Below are positions 15,495 through 23,821 of a stretch of 50,856 bases of DNA, piece by piece. Position 1 is the stretch's first letter. Each line of letters starts with the position of its first letter. Source of the DNA: a virus; the IMG/VR virus record IMGVR_UViG_3300033233_000013, positions 1-50,856 of that record; one strand, 5' to 3'. The notes under the pieces are model-generated. The model had not been told where the DNA came from. It made no database searches and saw only the letters and a program-made list of their open reading frames with translations. Made by a program: the position numbers and the translations under genes.

Positions 15495-17036
15495 ATGAGC
15501 CGCCCGCCTGTCGTCCGCGCCTCGTTCGATGCAACCGACCTGGTAATTGATAATTTTGCGGGGGGCGGAGGGGCGTCGACCGGCATCGAGGCCGCGATCG
15601 GGCGCCCCGTCGATATCGCAATCAACCACTCGCCGCAGGCGATCGCGATGCACCGGGTGAACCATCCCGAGACGCGACACTTCTGCGAGAACATCTGGGA
15701 GGTCGACCCGCGGGAGGCCTGCGGCTCGCGGTCGGTCGGGCTCGCCTGGTTTAGTCCGGATTGTACCCATTTCTCGCGCGCCAAGGGGACGAAGCCGCGG
15801 AGCAAGGACATCCGCGGGCTCGCGTGGGTCGTGATTCGGTGGGCGAAGACGGTCGCGCCGCGCCTCATCGTCCTCGAGAACGTCGAGGAGTTCCAGACCT
15901 GGGGTCCGCTCCGCAAGGACGGGCAGCCCGATCGCCGGCGCGCCGGCGAGACGTTCCGCGCGTGGCTCGCTGAGCTCGACGCGCTCGGCTACACGATCGA
16001 GTACCGCTCGCTCGTCGCCGCGGACTACGGGACGCCGACGACGCGCCGGCGCCTCTTTCTGATCGCGCGCCGGGACGAGGCGACGATCGCGTGGCCCGAG
16101 CCGACGCACGGGAAGCATCGCCCGCACCACTGGCGACCGGCCGCGGACATCATCGACTGGGCACTCCCCTGCCCCTCGATCTTCGACCGCACGCGGCCGC
16201 TCGCCGAGGCCACACAACGGCGGATCGCGGCGGGGATCCGGCGCTACGTCCTCGAGACCGCCCACCCCTTTCTCATTCGCACGGACATGCAATCCGACGG
16301 TCATTTGCGCGGCCTCGGCAGCCTCGACGACCCGCTGCGAACGATCACGTCGAGTGGTGGGCATGCCCTCGTCGCCCCGACCATGATCCAGACCGGCTAC
16401 GGTGAGCGCCGCGGCCAACGCCCGCGGTCGCTGGACCTGCACGAGCCGCTCGGTACGGTCGTCGCCGGCGGCGCGAAGCACGCCCTCGTCGCAGCCTTCA
16501 TCGCCAAGCACTATGGCGGGCCGAACGGCCACTTTGTCGTCGGGCACCCGATGTCCGCCACGCTCGGGACCGTCACGGCGAAGGATCATCACGCGCTCGG
16601 CGCGGCCCTGATCGTCAAACAGAACTTCGGATCGAAGCCGTGCACGGGCATGGACGAACCGCTGCACACGGTGACGACGCAGCACAACCGCTTCGCGCAG
16701 GTGACGGCGTTCCTCACCAAGTTCTACGGCACGTCGATTGGCGCCGACCTGCAGCTGCCGCTGCCGACGGTCACGGCGATCGGCCGACACCTCGGCCGCG
16801 TGATGGTCCACGGCGAGCCGTACGCGATCGCGGACATCGGCATGCGGATGCTGCAGCCGCACGAGCTCTTCGCGGCGCAGGGGTTCCCCCGGGACTACGA
16901 GATCGCGCCCGAGTTCAACGGCAAGCCGCTCACCAAGACGGCGCAGATCGCGCTCGCCGGAAATAGCGTCTGCCCGCAGGTGGCCGAGGCGATCGTAGCC
17001 GCGAATCTCCGCGAGCGCGACGAGGCTGCGGCGTGA
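15495..17036 (+). CDS. dcm: DNA cytosine C5 methyltransferase
   Basis: A 513-aa protein. Motif I (DNFAGGGGASTG) is at about residues 19-30, motif IV with the catalytic cysteine is SPDCTHFS at about 87-94 (Cys90), motif VI is ENVEEF at about 128-133, motif VIII is RRRLFLIA at about 186-193, and motif X (GNSVCP) is near the end. The catalytic loop has SPDC rather than the usual PPC, a variant seen in phage enzymes. The start at 15495 omits an upstream in-frame extension. With no endonuclease partner it is most likely an orphan enzyme protecting phage DNA from host restriction. Confidence 0.88.
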   Translation: MSRPPVVRASFDATDLVIDNFAGGGGASTGIEAAIGRPVDIAINHSPQAIAMHRVNHPETRHFCENIWEVDPREACGSRSVGLAWFSPDCTHFSRAKGTKPRSKDIRGLAWVVIRWAKTVAPRLIVLENVEEFQTWGPLRKDGQPDRRRAGETFRAWLAELDALGYTIEYRSLVAADYGTPTTRRRLFLIARRDEATIAWPEPTHGKHRPHHWRPAADIIDWALPCPSIFDRTRPLAEATQRRIAAGIRRYVLETAHPFLIRTDMQSDGHLRGLGSLDDPLRTITSSGGHALVAPTMIQTGYGERRGQRPRSLDLHEPLGTVVAGGAKHALVAAFIAKHYGGPNGHFVVGHPMSATLGTVTAKDHHALGAALIVKQNFGSKPCTGMDEPLHTVTTQHNRFAQVTAFLTKFYGTSIGADLQLPLPTVTAIGRHLGRVMVHGEPYAIADIGMRMLQPHELFAAQGFPRDYEIAPEFNGKPLTKTAQIALAGNSVCPQVAEAIVAANLRERDEAAA

Positions 17037-17368
17037 CGATCTCCGACGCGCAAGCGGCCGAAGGCATCGCGACGATGCGCGCGCTCATGGCGACGTTTCT
17101 CGATGCCGTGATGCACCGACCGGACTTCTACGGCGAGGCGATGGCGATGGTCGGTGGCGACTCGCCGCTCCGCACGCCGCAGGGGCGGATCGACTGCGTC
17201 GCGACGGCGATCGACGCGCAGATGCGCCACACGATGCCGCGCGTGTCCGTGCCGCCGGAGCGCCTCACGATCCTGGCCGCGACCTACGTCGCCGAGGTGC
17301 TGCTCTGCGAGCCCGAGCGCTACCCGCAGCTCCTCGCGTGGGTGCGGACGGGGGAGGTGCCGCAATGA
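17033..17368 (+). CDS. Helical protein of unknown function
   Basis: A 111-aa product from a GTG in a GTGA overlap with the methyltransferase stop. It is mostly helical. Not recognised. It is coupled to the HNH gene downstream (ATGA). Confidence 0.55.
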   Translation: MTISDAQAAEGIATMRALMATFLDAVMHRPDFYGEAMAMVGGDSPLRTPQGRIDCVATAIDAQMRHTMPRVSVPPERLTILAATYVAEVLLCEPERYPQLLAWVRTGEVPQ

Positions 17369-17964
17369 GCCGTATTGTGCTCGCGGATACGACGAGGGCC
17401 GATACGAAGCCGTGCATTGATTGCGGGCAAAGTTACGAACGCGGCGCGTGCAGTTCGCACGAATGGCGAATGACGAGGCGGTGTCTGCGCTGCGCAGACG
17501 AGCATCTGCGGTGGCGGCTCGTCCTCGCCTGCGCCCTCGACGTGGACACCGACTGTTGGCTCTGGCAGCGCTCAACGCGAAATGGTTACGGCCAACTCTC
17601 CGTTCGCGATGAAACAGAGTACGCCCACCGGCTCTCGTATCGGCTCTTTGTTGGCCCGCTCAACGCGGACGAAGCGCTCCATGACTGCGACGTCCGCCGC
17701 TGCATTCGCCCCGATCATCTCTTCCGTGGCACACAGGCTGAGAACATCGCGGATATGATCGAGAAGGGTCGCGCGCGCCACCGCACACTGAAGGGTGAAG
17801 CGCACCCGAACGCCACACTCTCCGACGACGAGGTCGCCGCGCTCCGCGCTCTCTGGGCGACCGGCCAATACCAGCAGCGCGCTCTCGCCGCCCGCTACGG
17901 CGTTGCGCAGTCGACGGTCTGGCGCCTCGTCCACGGTGTCACACGCGCTCAGGGCGCGGCATGA
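17365..17964 (+). CDS. HNH_3-type homing endonuclease with C-terminal HTH
   Basis: A 199-aa protein. The HNH_3 pattern is clear: CWLWQRSTRNGYGQL, AHRLSYRLFVG, HDCDVRRCIRPDHLFRGT and ENIADMIEKGR. An N-terminal zinc pair (CIDCG, CLRCAD) precedes it. The C-terminal third (TLSDDEVAALRALW, then ALAARYGVAQSTVWRL) is a resolvase-like helix-turn-helix. This combination is typical of phage homing endonucleases. Confidence 0.8.
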   Translation: MSRIVLADTTRADTKPCIDCGQSYERGACSSHEWRMTRRCLRCADEHLRWRLVLACALDVDTDCWLWQRSTRNGYGQLSVRDETEYAHRLSYRLFVGPLNADEALHDCDVRRCIRPDHLFRGTQAENIADMIEKGRARHRTLKGEAHPNATLSDDEVAALRALWATGQYQQRALAARYGVAQSTVWRLVHGVTRAQGAA

Positions 17965-19691
17965 CCAAGCTCCACATCGGAGACCTCGCGCTGCCGCTTG
18001 ACGACTTTGTGGTCGCACGGACGGCAATCCTCGGCATCACGCGATCTGGGAAGACCTATGCCGCGAAGGGTCTCGCAGAGCAGCTGCTCGATCGCGCCAT
18101 TCCAATCGTGGTGTTCGACGCAATCGGGATCTGGCGGTTTCTTCGGACGCCGGGTGACGGTCCTCGGGCGAAAGGGTACCGGCTCGTCGTCGCGGGTGGC
18201 GCGGAGCCCGATCTACCGCTGACCCCTGAGAGCGCGCCGACGATCGTCCGCGCTGCGATCCGCGAAAACATTCCGCTCATCATCGATCTCTACGATCCGA
18301 AGCTCAGCAAGAAACAGTGGCGGCTCATCGTTCAGACGTGCTTTCGGACGCTCCTCTACGAGAACAAGGGCGTCCGCCACATTTTCCTCGAAGAATCCGC
18401 CGAGTACGCCCCGCAGAAGATCTACGACGGCGAGACCTATGCCGAGGTTGAGAAGCTGGCGCGGATGGGCGGGAACGTCGGGCTCGGGATCACATTCATC
18501 AACCAGCGGGCGCAGGAGCTGAACAAGGCCGTGCTGGAACTCTGCGATAACCTGGTGCTGCTCCGCCAACGCGGGAGCCACGCAATCGACGCCCTCGAAA
18601 AATGGCTCGATCGGGTCTCGCCAACCACCGCGAGCGCCGTCGCCAAGGCACTTCCTCACATGACCCAGGGCGATTGCTGGGTCTGGGCCGAGGCGAGCGA
18701 GCAACCGATCCGCACCCACACCCGACCGCTCCGATCGTTCCATCCCGACCGGCGTAAGGGTGGCGAGATTGCGGCCGCAGCAGCCGCCGCAGTCGATACC
18801 AAGGACTTTGTCGAGCGGATGCATGGCGAACTCACGGTCCTGATCGAACGCGCGAAGGCGGACGACCCGAAGGAGCTCCGCCGGCGGATCGGGACGCTTG
18901 AGGCAGAGCTGCGGCAGGCACGTGCGGTGAAACGCGAGGCGGAGCACGTGGAAGTCTCGATCCTGACCGAGGATGATCGCCTCGTGATCGGCGAAGCACG
19001 CGGGCTGGCAGTCGCCGCGACCGAGACGGTCGACCGGCTGCGGACGGAGTTCGCGATCGAGCTCGGCGCCTGGCGGAACGCAGTCGCGGGCGTGACGGCG
19101 AAGCTCGAGGCGCTGGGCGTGAAAGCAGCGGCGCGCCCCGTAGCGGCGCCAGCGCCCGTCCGTCCCGCCGTCGCACGCCCCGCCCTGCCGCGTGCGCCTG
19201 AACGGAATGGCGACGGACCGGCGCTGGCGAAATGTGAGCGCGCCATCCTCGCCGTCCTCGCGCAGTACGCCGACGAGGGATGCACCGCTGGTCGACTGAC
19301 GCTCCTCTCCGGGTATCGCTATAGCGGCGGATTCAAGAACAGTCTCGCCACGCTCCGTACCGGCGGGTACCTGACGGGCGGGAACACCGAGGTGATGCGG
19401 ATCACCGAGGCCGGGCTCGCCTTCATCGGTGGCGCGCCGGCGCCGCTCACCGGGCAGACGCTCCGCGACTACTGGCTGACCCATTCATCGTTCGGGAAGT
19501 GCGAGCGCGCGATCTTGGCAACGCTTCTCACCTCGACAGACGGGGCGAGCGCCGAGAGCCTCTGCCGCGCGACCAATTACGAATATAGCGGCGGGTTCAA
19601 GAACGCTCTCGCCAACCTCCGCACGGCCGGCGTGCTCGTCGGGAAGAACACCGAGACGATGCGCGTGTGCGACGAGCTCCGCGATGCCTAA
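17961..19691 (+). CDS. HerA-like ATPase with duplicated winged helices
   Basis: A 576-aa protein. The N-terminal part is a HerA/FtsK-type motor: Walker A GITRSGKT at residues 25-32, VVFDAIGIWRF, and the LEESAEYAP Walker B-like region at about 138-146. A linker with a coiled coil follows, then two copies of a winged-helix unit (KCERAILA at about 424 and 513, each with YSGGFKN). HerA motors usually pair with the NurA nuclease, but I see no NurA here. It might act in DNA end processing with the SbcCD pair or in phage defence or counter-defence. Confidence 0.75.
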   Translation: MTKLHIGDLALPLDDFVVARTAILGITRSGKTYAAKGLAEQLLDRAIPIVVFDAIGIWRFLRTPGDGPRAKGYRLVVAGGAEPDLPLTPESAPTIVRAAIRENIPLIIDLYDPKLSKKQWRLIVQTCFRTLLYENKGVRHIFLEESAEYAPQKIYDGETYAEVEKLARMGGNVGLGITFINQRAQELNKAVLELCDNLVLLRQRGSHAIDALEKWLDRVSPTTASAVAKALPHMTQGDCWVWAEASEQPIRTHTRPLRSFHPDRRKGGEIAAAAAAAVDTKDFVERMHGELTVLIERAKADDPKELRRRIGTLEAELRQARAVKREAEHVEVSILTEDDRLVIGEARGLAVAATETVDRLRTEFAIELGAWRNAVAGVTAKLEALGVKAAARPVAAPAPVRPAVARPALPRAPERNGDGPALAKCERAILAVLAQYADEGCTAGRLTLLSGYRYSGGFKNSLATLRTGGYLTGGNTEVMRITEAGLAFIGGAPAPLTGQTLRDYWLTHSSFGKCERAILATLLTSTDGASAESLCRATNYEYSGGFKNALANLRTAGVLVGKNTETMRVCDELRDA

Positions 19692-19821
19692 AGCCGTCGC
19701 CACTGCCGCGCGCACGCCGGTCGAGCGTCCCCTACTCTTCTCCGCGCCCATGGTCCGCGCGATTCTCGCGGGGACGAAAACGCAAACGCGCGTGATCCCC
19801 GGCCGTACTGTGGGGGCGTGA
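19684..19821 (+). pseudogene. Truncated ASCH-like phage protein (N-terminal remnant)
   Basis: A 45-aa frame starting within the end of the HerA-like gene. ERPLLFSAPMVRAILAGTK is the characteristic beginning of a common phage family (ASCH-like) whose members are usually over 100 aa, but the frame stops after PGRTVGA. The truncation point coincides with a 23-bp direct repeat that also ends the next gene. It is probably a broken gene, though the short peptide could still be made. Confidence 0.6.
19797..19819 (+). repeat. Direct repeat copy 1 (23 bp)
   Basis: CCCCGGCCGTACTGTGGGGG plus CGT, matching 20030-20052 with one mismatch. It lies at the end of the truncated ASCH-like gene, just before a start codon. 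Confidence 0.8.
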
Positions 19822-20054
19822 CGACGATGAGCGCTTGCGAGAAATGTTGGCGAGGACGCGCATCGTGGCGCACAATTCTCCATCGCCGAGGGTACGAACG
19901 ACCGATGACCGAGCGCGCTGCAGCGCCGTGCTCCCCCGAGGAGCAAGCCGGCCCCGACGCTACGGACTGCGAGAAGTGCGGCCGTCGCGCGCGCCATCAA
20001 ATCGCCGACGAATGCATGAACGCGCAGTGCCCCGGCCGTAGTGTGGGGGCGTAG
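19818..20054 (+). CDS. Small zinc-finger phage protein
   Basis: A 78-aa product from a GTG (GTGA overlap) or from the ATG at 19827. SACEKCWR and later PCSPEEQAG, CEKCG and CMNAQC fit a small phage family with two cysteine pairs. Its C-terminus (PGRSVGA) is encoded by the second copy of the 23-bp repeat and nearly matches the C-terminus of the preceding truncated frame. Confidence 0.6.
   Translation: MTTMSACEKCWRGRASWRTILHRRGYERPMTERAAAPCSPEEQAGPDATDCEKCGRRARHQIADECMNAQCPGRSVGA
20030..20052 (+). repeat. Direct repeat copy 2 (23 bp)
   Basis: Same as 19797-19819 with one mismatch, 233 bp downstream. It lies at the end of the zinc-finger gene and before the start of the next gene. Confidence 0.8.
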
Positions 20055-20060
20055 ACGGGG

Positions 20061-20393
20061 ATGGACATTCAAGACGTAAGCGACCTGGAGATGGCGTTCC
20101 CGGCGAACGTGAAGCACCTGATGCCGCCGATGGAAGCGATCCCGCGTGAGTTCCAGAACGGGCACACGGTGTGGAATCGGCTGATGACGGACTGGTTTTG
20201 TGTGGGCCTCAAAGATCTGAAACTGACCCCGAAAGAAGGCGTCGATACGCAACGCGCACTCCGCCATTTGAAGGCGATCATCGGCTCTTTCGAGCCCTCG
20301 CACGAGCACAAGGAAGCCGCCGTCGCCTATCTACTCTCGCAGTGGTTCACCGACGCGACTTGGAAACGAGCGAAACAGACTGCGCGTGTGTGA
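20061..20393 (+). CDS. Conserved phage protein of unknown function
   Basis: A 110-aa product. PANVKHLMPP, IPREF, DWFCVGLKDL and GSFEPSHEHKEAAVAYLL match a recurrent phage family found among early small genes. Function is unknown. GACGGGG upstream of the ATG serves as the ribosome-binding site. Confidence 0.65.
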   Translation: MDIQDVSDLEMAFPANVKHLMPPMEAIPREFQNGHTVWNRLMTDWFCVGLKDLKLTPKEGVDTQRALRHLKAIIGSFEPSHEHKEAAVAYLLSQWFTDATWKRAKQTARV

Positions 20394-20428
20394 CGACGGC
20401 GCGAGCGCCCGCAGGAAAGGACACGAAC

Positions 20429-20647
20429 ATGAAGAAGCGGCAAATGACTGTTACGCCAAAGAAGATCGCCAGCGCGCAGGCGTGGCCGCTCGGCACGGCG
20501 GTCGTGGTCACTAAGGACAACGGCGAGCGTGTGGAGACATGTACGCGCTCCGAGCCCTGGCTGCTGGGCGGGCATACCTGGGTCATCATGGTTGATGGTA
20601 TCGCAGGCGGGTACGCGCTCGATCGCGTGACAGCGAAAGCCGACTAG
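20429..20647 (+). CDS. Small protein of unknown function
   Basis: A 72-aa product with CAGGAAAGG about 8 bases upstream of the ATG. Predicted beta-rich (LGTAVVVTKDNGERVET). Not recognised. Confidence 0.6.
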   Translation: MKKRQMTVTPKKIASAQAWPLGTAVVVTKDNGERVETCTRSEPWLLGGHTWVIMVDGIAGGYALDRVTAKAD

Positions 20648-20649
20648 TC

Positions 20650-20718
20650 ATGTCCGCTGATCTGATCCCGGTCTCCCTCGCGACGGTGATCCGCGAGCAG
20701 GGCGAGACGGCGGAGTAA
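20650..20718 (+). CDS. Very short peptide (22 aa)
   Basis: The ATG two bases after the preceding stop opens MSADLIPVSLATVIREQGET and stops shortly after. It may be a minigene or the remnant of a longer one. Confidence 0.3.
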   Translation: MSADLIPVSLATVIREQGETAE

Positions 20719-20721
20719 CTG

Positions 20722-21103
20722 ATGCCTTGCGTAAAAGTCACCTTCGGCGGCACACCGGCAACCCTCTGGCGGCGTCGGCAATCCCGAGCATGAAATCGAG
20801 GCAGGCGGGAAGGTCTACCGCTTCGAGATGCACTCGTATTTCGGGCCGGCGCTGCTGACCAAACGCGGGGACGTGCGTGCGAATCAGCAGGCACCGCGCA
20901 TCTTTTGGCACGCCGTTTCGCAGTGGGAGAGACAAGGCAAGCGCGTCGATGACCACGGCCGCTGTATCTGGGAAGAAGAGCCCGAGCCCAAGACGATTCA
21001 CGTTGGCGGCCGGCACTACGTGATCGTCGACGAGAAGGGTGACGCGAGAAATGACCATCGGCGCATGGCTCGAGGCAGTCAGCACCCGACTCGCAACGTA
21101 TGA
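20722..21103 (+). pseudogene. Frameshifted conserved phage protein
   Basis: The ATG at 20722 begins MPCVKVTFGGTPATL, but this frame ends at codon 24. In another frame GNPEHEIEAGG and VYRFEMHSYFGPALLTKRGD continue to 21103 without a plausible start codon; that frame meets a TAA just upstream. Together they match a common phage family whose members have a strand-rich start and a Y-x-F-E-x-H-x-Y-x-G-P core. A single indel at about 20765-20775 would restore one protein of about 125 aa. Either the gene is broken or there is an assembly error or programmed shift. Confidence 0.6.
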
Positions 21104-21320
21104 TGCGATCGAAGTCGGCGGCCCAGCCAACACGCTCGCGGTTGCGGACATTCACGGGCACTCGATCGCTGATCTCCGACGGCTGCTCGCGCTGGTGCAA
21201 GAACTCCGGGATGCGCTGGCACTCGCGGGAGCGCCGACCTGGACAGGCAAATGGGAAGACAATCTCGATACCGAACCCGTCTCCGTCTTAGACGGCGTGG
21301 CGGGCACGCGGGGGGGGTGA
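21051..21320 (+). CDS. Small protein of unknown function
   Basis: An 89-aa product (MTIGAWLEAV...). Helical with an acidic end. It overlaps the end of the previous frame by 53 bp. Not recognised. Confidence 0.5.
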   Translation: MTIGAWLEAVSTRLATYDAIEVGGPANTLAVADIHGHSIADLRRLLALVQELRDALALAGAPTWTGKWEDNLDTEPVSVLDGVAGTRGG

Positions 21321-21523
21321 GCACGATGGCGCCTTTGTTGGCCGCGATTGGAACGTTTTACTGCCTGGTTGTAGTGCCGTGCGCGACCCCAACACCACGG
21401 CCGACGTCCAATCTCGTGATGGATTTTGATTTTAGGCTGTCGCAGCAACATTTGCAGATCCACGACGACGACGTGGGCTGTGTCGAGTGGGCACCGTGCA
21501 TGCAAAAGGAGGCTCCCCGATGA
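21317..21523 (+). CDS. Small exported or membrane-anchored peptide
   Basis: A 68-aa product from a GTG in a GTGA overlap. The first 25 residues are hydrophobic (APLLAAIGTFYCLVVVPC), consistent with a signal or anchor sequence. Not recognised. Confidence 0.5.
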   Translation: MSTMAPLLAAIGTFYCLVVVPCATPTPRPTSNLVMDFDFRLSQQHLQIHDDDVGCVEWAPCMQKEAPR

Positions 21524-22044
21524 CCCCCGCAGGCGCCCGGGCGTGGTGCCGCACAGTCATTCTGGGCGCTGGCGGATTCCGCGATTTCGAGGCCCACGAA
21601 GGGGGCGTGATCTCGTCCGACCCGCGCGACGTGGAGCTCGCGTTGTTCGTGCTCCGGTGCCTGGTGAATCCTGACTGCAAAGGATCGGACACGATGCGGG
21701 CCGCCCTCGCCGTCGTCGCCGAGCCCCAGGAAGAGCCGTGCGCGTGCGCATGCCACAAGGAGCATGGGCGCGCGTTCGATGTTCACGCAGCGGCGCCCTC
21801 CCTCCGTCCAGGCGGGCACGAGGTGTATCGGGAGGCACTGGAACTCCTCACGATGCACGGCAACCTACTCGTTCACGCGCTCGCGAAACAGGCCCTCACC
21901 GCCGCCGATGCCGCCGCGGCCGCGCTGCCGACGTCATCGTGTCCGGGCGTTCCGGTGGATCAGATCGAGCGCTGGCAGAACTTCAAACAGCAAGACATGC
22001 ACTGTCCGGGGTGCCCTCGCTGCCCGGCGGCGGCGGCGCCATGA
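21520..22044 (+). CDS. Cysteine-containing helical protein
   Basis: A 174-aa product with ATGA coupling and a ribosome-binding site AAAGGAGG about 6 bases upstream. Cysteines cluster at CACACH in the middle and CPGCPRC near the end, possibly a metal site. Not recognised. Confidence 0.55.
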   Translation: MTPAGARAWCRTVILGAGGFRDFEAHEGGVISSDPRDVELALFVLRCLVNPDCKGSDTMRAALAVVAEPQEEPCACACHKEHGRAFDVHAAAPSLRPGGHEVYREALELLTMHGNLLVHALAKQALTAADAAAAALPTSSCPGVPVDQIERWQNFKQQDMHCPGCPRCPAAAAP

Positions 22045-22250
22045 AGAGATGCGAGCACTACGAGATGCGCATGTGGGGTCGGAACTCGGGTTTCGTCTGT
22101 GCAACCTGCGAGCGCAAATGGCGGCGCGAAGTCTTCTGGCGCGACGGCACGCGCTACACCCGATACATTGCGCTCGGCGCTGACGGGAACCCCATGCTCG
22201 GCGACATCGAACGCGGCGATTATCGCTGCCCAGTGGCGGGGACACCATGA
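22041..22250 (+). CDS. Small zinc-ribbon-like protein
   Basis: A 69-aa product, ATGA-coupled on both sides. CEHYEMRMWG, CATCERKW and a final Cys suggest a small metal-binding fold. Function unknown. Confidence 0.5.
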   Translation: MKRCEHYEMRMWGRNSGFVCATCERKWRREVFWRDGTRYTRYIALGADGNPMLGDIERGDYRCPVAGTP

Positions 22251-22408
22251 TGCTTGTGTTCTTCTGGCTCGGCACGTTGTTCGGGGTCGCCGTCGAGTAC
22301 ATGGCGCCTTCGGCAAGCTGGTTCGCCGCACTCTCGTGGGCGGTGGTCGGCTTGCTGCTGTGTGGACTGGCACCGCTACTCGCCGGCCGGGCGGCGCGGA
22401 CACCATGA
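22247..22408 (+). CDS. Two-helix membrane protein
   Basis: A 53-aa product, ATGA-coupled. Two hydrophobic stretches (LVFFWLGTLFGVAV and ALSWAVVGLLLCGLAPLLAG) suggest two membrane helices. Not recognised. Confidence 0.5.
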   Translation: MMLVFFWLGTLFGVAVEYMAPSASWFAALSWAVVGLLLCGLAPLLAGRAARTP

Positions 22409-22539
22409 CACGTCTGCTCCGCTGGCTCTTCTGGGGTCGCTGCATCGACTGTGGCGCCGAGGGCTGGCTGCTCACGTGCATTGGTGGACACTGCGACGAG
22501 TGCTGTACGCTCCAGTGTCAAGGGGATAACTGGCCGTGA
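22405..22539 (+). CDS. Cysteine-rich small protein
   Basis: A 44-aa product, ATGA-coupled. Seven cysteines including CIDCG and CDECC suggest a zinc-binding mini-protein. Function unknown. Confidence 0.45.
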   Translation: MTRLLRWLFWGRCIDCGAEGWLLTCIGGHCDECCTLQCQGDNWP

Positions 22540-22567
22540 GGGACCACCCAGCGACGGGGAGGGACTG

Positions 22568-22741
22568 ATGCAAGGGCCGCACAATGGACGAGGAAACTGC
22601 TGGACGCTTCATAAGAAACCGCTGCCGCAGTACGCGAACACCTGCGACGGAGAGCAGTGCGACGTGTGCCACGAACATGACGAACCACGCGGCGAGTGCT
22701 CAATCTGTCCAACATGCCGACAGTGCAACGAGCAGGACTAG
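22568..22741 (+). CDS. Cysteine-rich small protein
   Basis: A 57-aa product with eight cysteines (CDGEQCDVC, CSICPTCRQC). GGGAGGGA precedes the ATG. It probably binds zinc. Function unknown. Confidence 0.5.
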   Translation: MQGPHNGRGNCWTLHKKPLPQYANTCDGEQCDVCHEHDEPRGECSICPTCRQCNEQD

Positions 22742-22743
22742 CG

Positions 22744-23055
22744 ATGCCCCCGACTCCCTCACCCTCGGTTGTGGTGCAACGAGCACGGGACTTCCTCAAG
22801 TCGTTCCGCGGCCTCGATGTGAATGCTGAAACGAACTACGAACTCGTGCGTGATCTCCTCGCCCTGGTGGAAGACACGGCGGCTTTGAAGCAAACGATCA
22901 AGGCCCTGACGATGGTGAACGCCGACGCCGCGCACCGGATTCGCGATCACGGGATGGTGGTGCTCGGCCACGACACGTACCGCGAGTGCCGCTCGGCCTA
23001 TCGTCTCGTCGAGCAGGCCCTCCGTGAGGCCGACGCCCAGGTGAAGGGAGAATGA
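22744..23055 (+). CDS. Helical protein of unknown function
   Basis: A 103-aa all-helical protein (FLKSFRGLDV, LVRDLLALVEDTAALKQTI). The start is 3 bp after the previous stop. Not recognised. Confidence 0.55.
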   Translation: MPPTPSPSVVVQRARDFLKSFRGLDVNAETNYELVRDLLALVEDTAALKQTIKALTMVNADAAHRIRDHGMVVLGHDTYRECRSAYRLVEQALREADAQVKGE

Positions 23056-23228
23056 GACGCCGACAACCGCATCCCGAGCTGAACTTCCGCCGTGGTCGAG
23101 GCCGGCGTACGACCGGCGCAGACTTCATCGCGACGTGTCGAGCGCTTGGGATGACCGACGAGGAGATTCGCCAGGAGTTGCTCGCGCTCAAAGCCAAGCG
23201 CGACGCCCAAGTGGAAAGGAAGGAATAA
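23052..23228 (+). CDS. Small basic protein
   Basis: A 58-aa product, ATGA-coupled. Very basic N-terminus (MRRRQPHPELNFRRGRGRR), then a short helical part (GMTDEEIRQELL). It could bind nucleic acid. Function unknown. Confidence 0.5.
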   Translation: MRRRQPHPELNFRRGRGRRTTGADFIATCRALGMTDEEIRQELLALKAKRDAQVERKE

Positions 23229-23232
23229 ACCC

Positions 23233-23403
23233 ATGGACCAGACCCGACTCGAACTCGCCCAAGGCGCGTTGCTCCGCCTCAAGGAACTCGAAGAGCGCAC
23301 GTCGTTGATGCGGATTCGGCTCGCGCTCCAGGCGGCGCAGGGTGTCCTCCACGAGATCATCTACTACGAGGAACACGAGAAAGAGCCGTGTCATGCCGAC
23401 TGA
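23233..23403 (+). CDS. Small coiled-coil protein
   Basis: A 56-aa product after a GGAAAGGAAGG leader. Heptad-like helix (LRLKELEERTSLMRIRLALQ). It overlaps the nucleotidyltransferase-like gene by 11 bp. Confidence 0.5.
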   Translation: MDQTRLELAQGALLRLKELEERTSLMRIRLALQAAQGVLHEIIYYEEHEKEPCHAD

Positions 23404-23821
23404 GGAGCCACCCACCCCACGGCTGGCGCCGCCGACGGGAGAGATGAAACGCGCGAACTTTATCGGCGTGCCAGCGATGTTCAACTTGCAGGCGGCATGC
23501 GCGATGGTCGTGGACGCCTTCGGGTGGTGCGTGTTTCTCGTCGGCTCGTCGCTGGAACGGCGGGACTATCGCGACGTGGACGTGCGCGCGATTCTCGATG
23601 ACGTGGAGTACGATCGTCTTTTTCCACGCCACGCGCAGCCACAGTGCCTCGATCCGCTCTGGAACCTCATGTGCGTGTCGATCTCGGAGTGGCTCGCGAG
23701 TCGGACGGGACTGCCGATCGACTTTCAGATCCAGCGCCACACCGACGCGAACGCCGAGTATCACGGGCAACGCAGCGCGCTCGGCGTGTTCGTGCGGAAC
23801 TCGACGCGCGGGGAGGACTAG
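23393..23821 (+). CDS. Nucleotidyltransferase-fold protein
   Basis: A 142-aa protein. FLVGSSLERRDYRDVDVRA has the GS...DxD signature of minimal nucleotidyltransferases, and a later Asp in PIDFQIQ could be the third metal ligand. Similar small phage proteins exist; their substrate is unknown. It might modify RNA, protein or nucleotides, as minimal nucleotidyltransferases do in toxin or defence systems. Confidence 0.6.
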   Translation: MPTEEPPTPRLAPPTGEMKRANFIGVPAMFNLQAACAMVVDAFGWCVFLVGSSLERRDYRDVDVRAILDDVEYDRLFPRHAQPQCLDPLWNLMCVSISEWLASRTGLPIDFQIQRHTDANAEYHGQRSALGVFVRNSTRGED

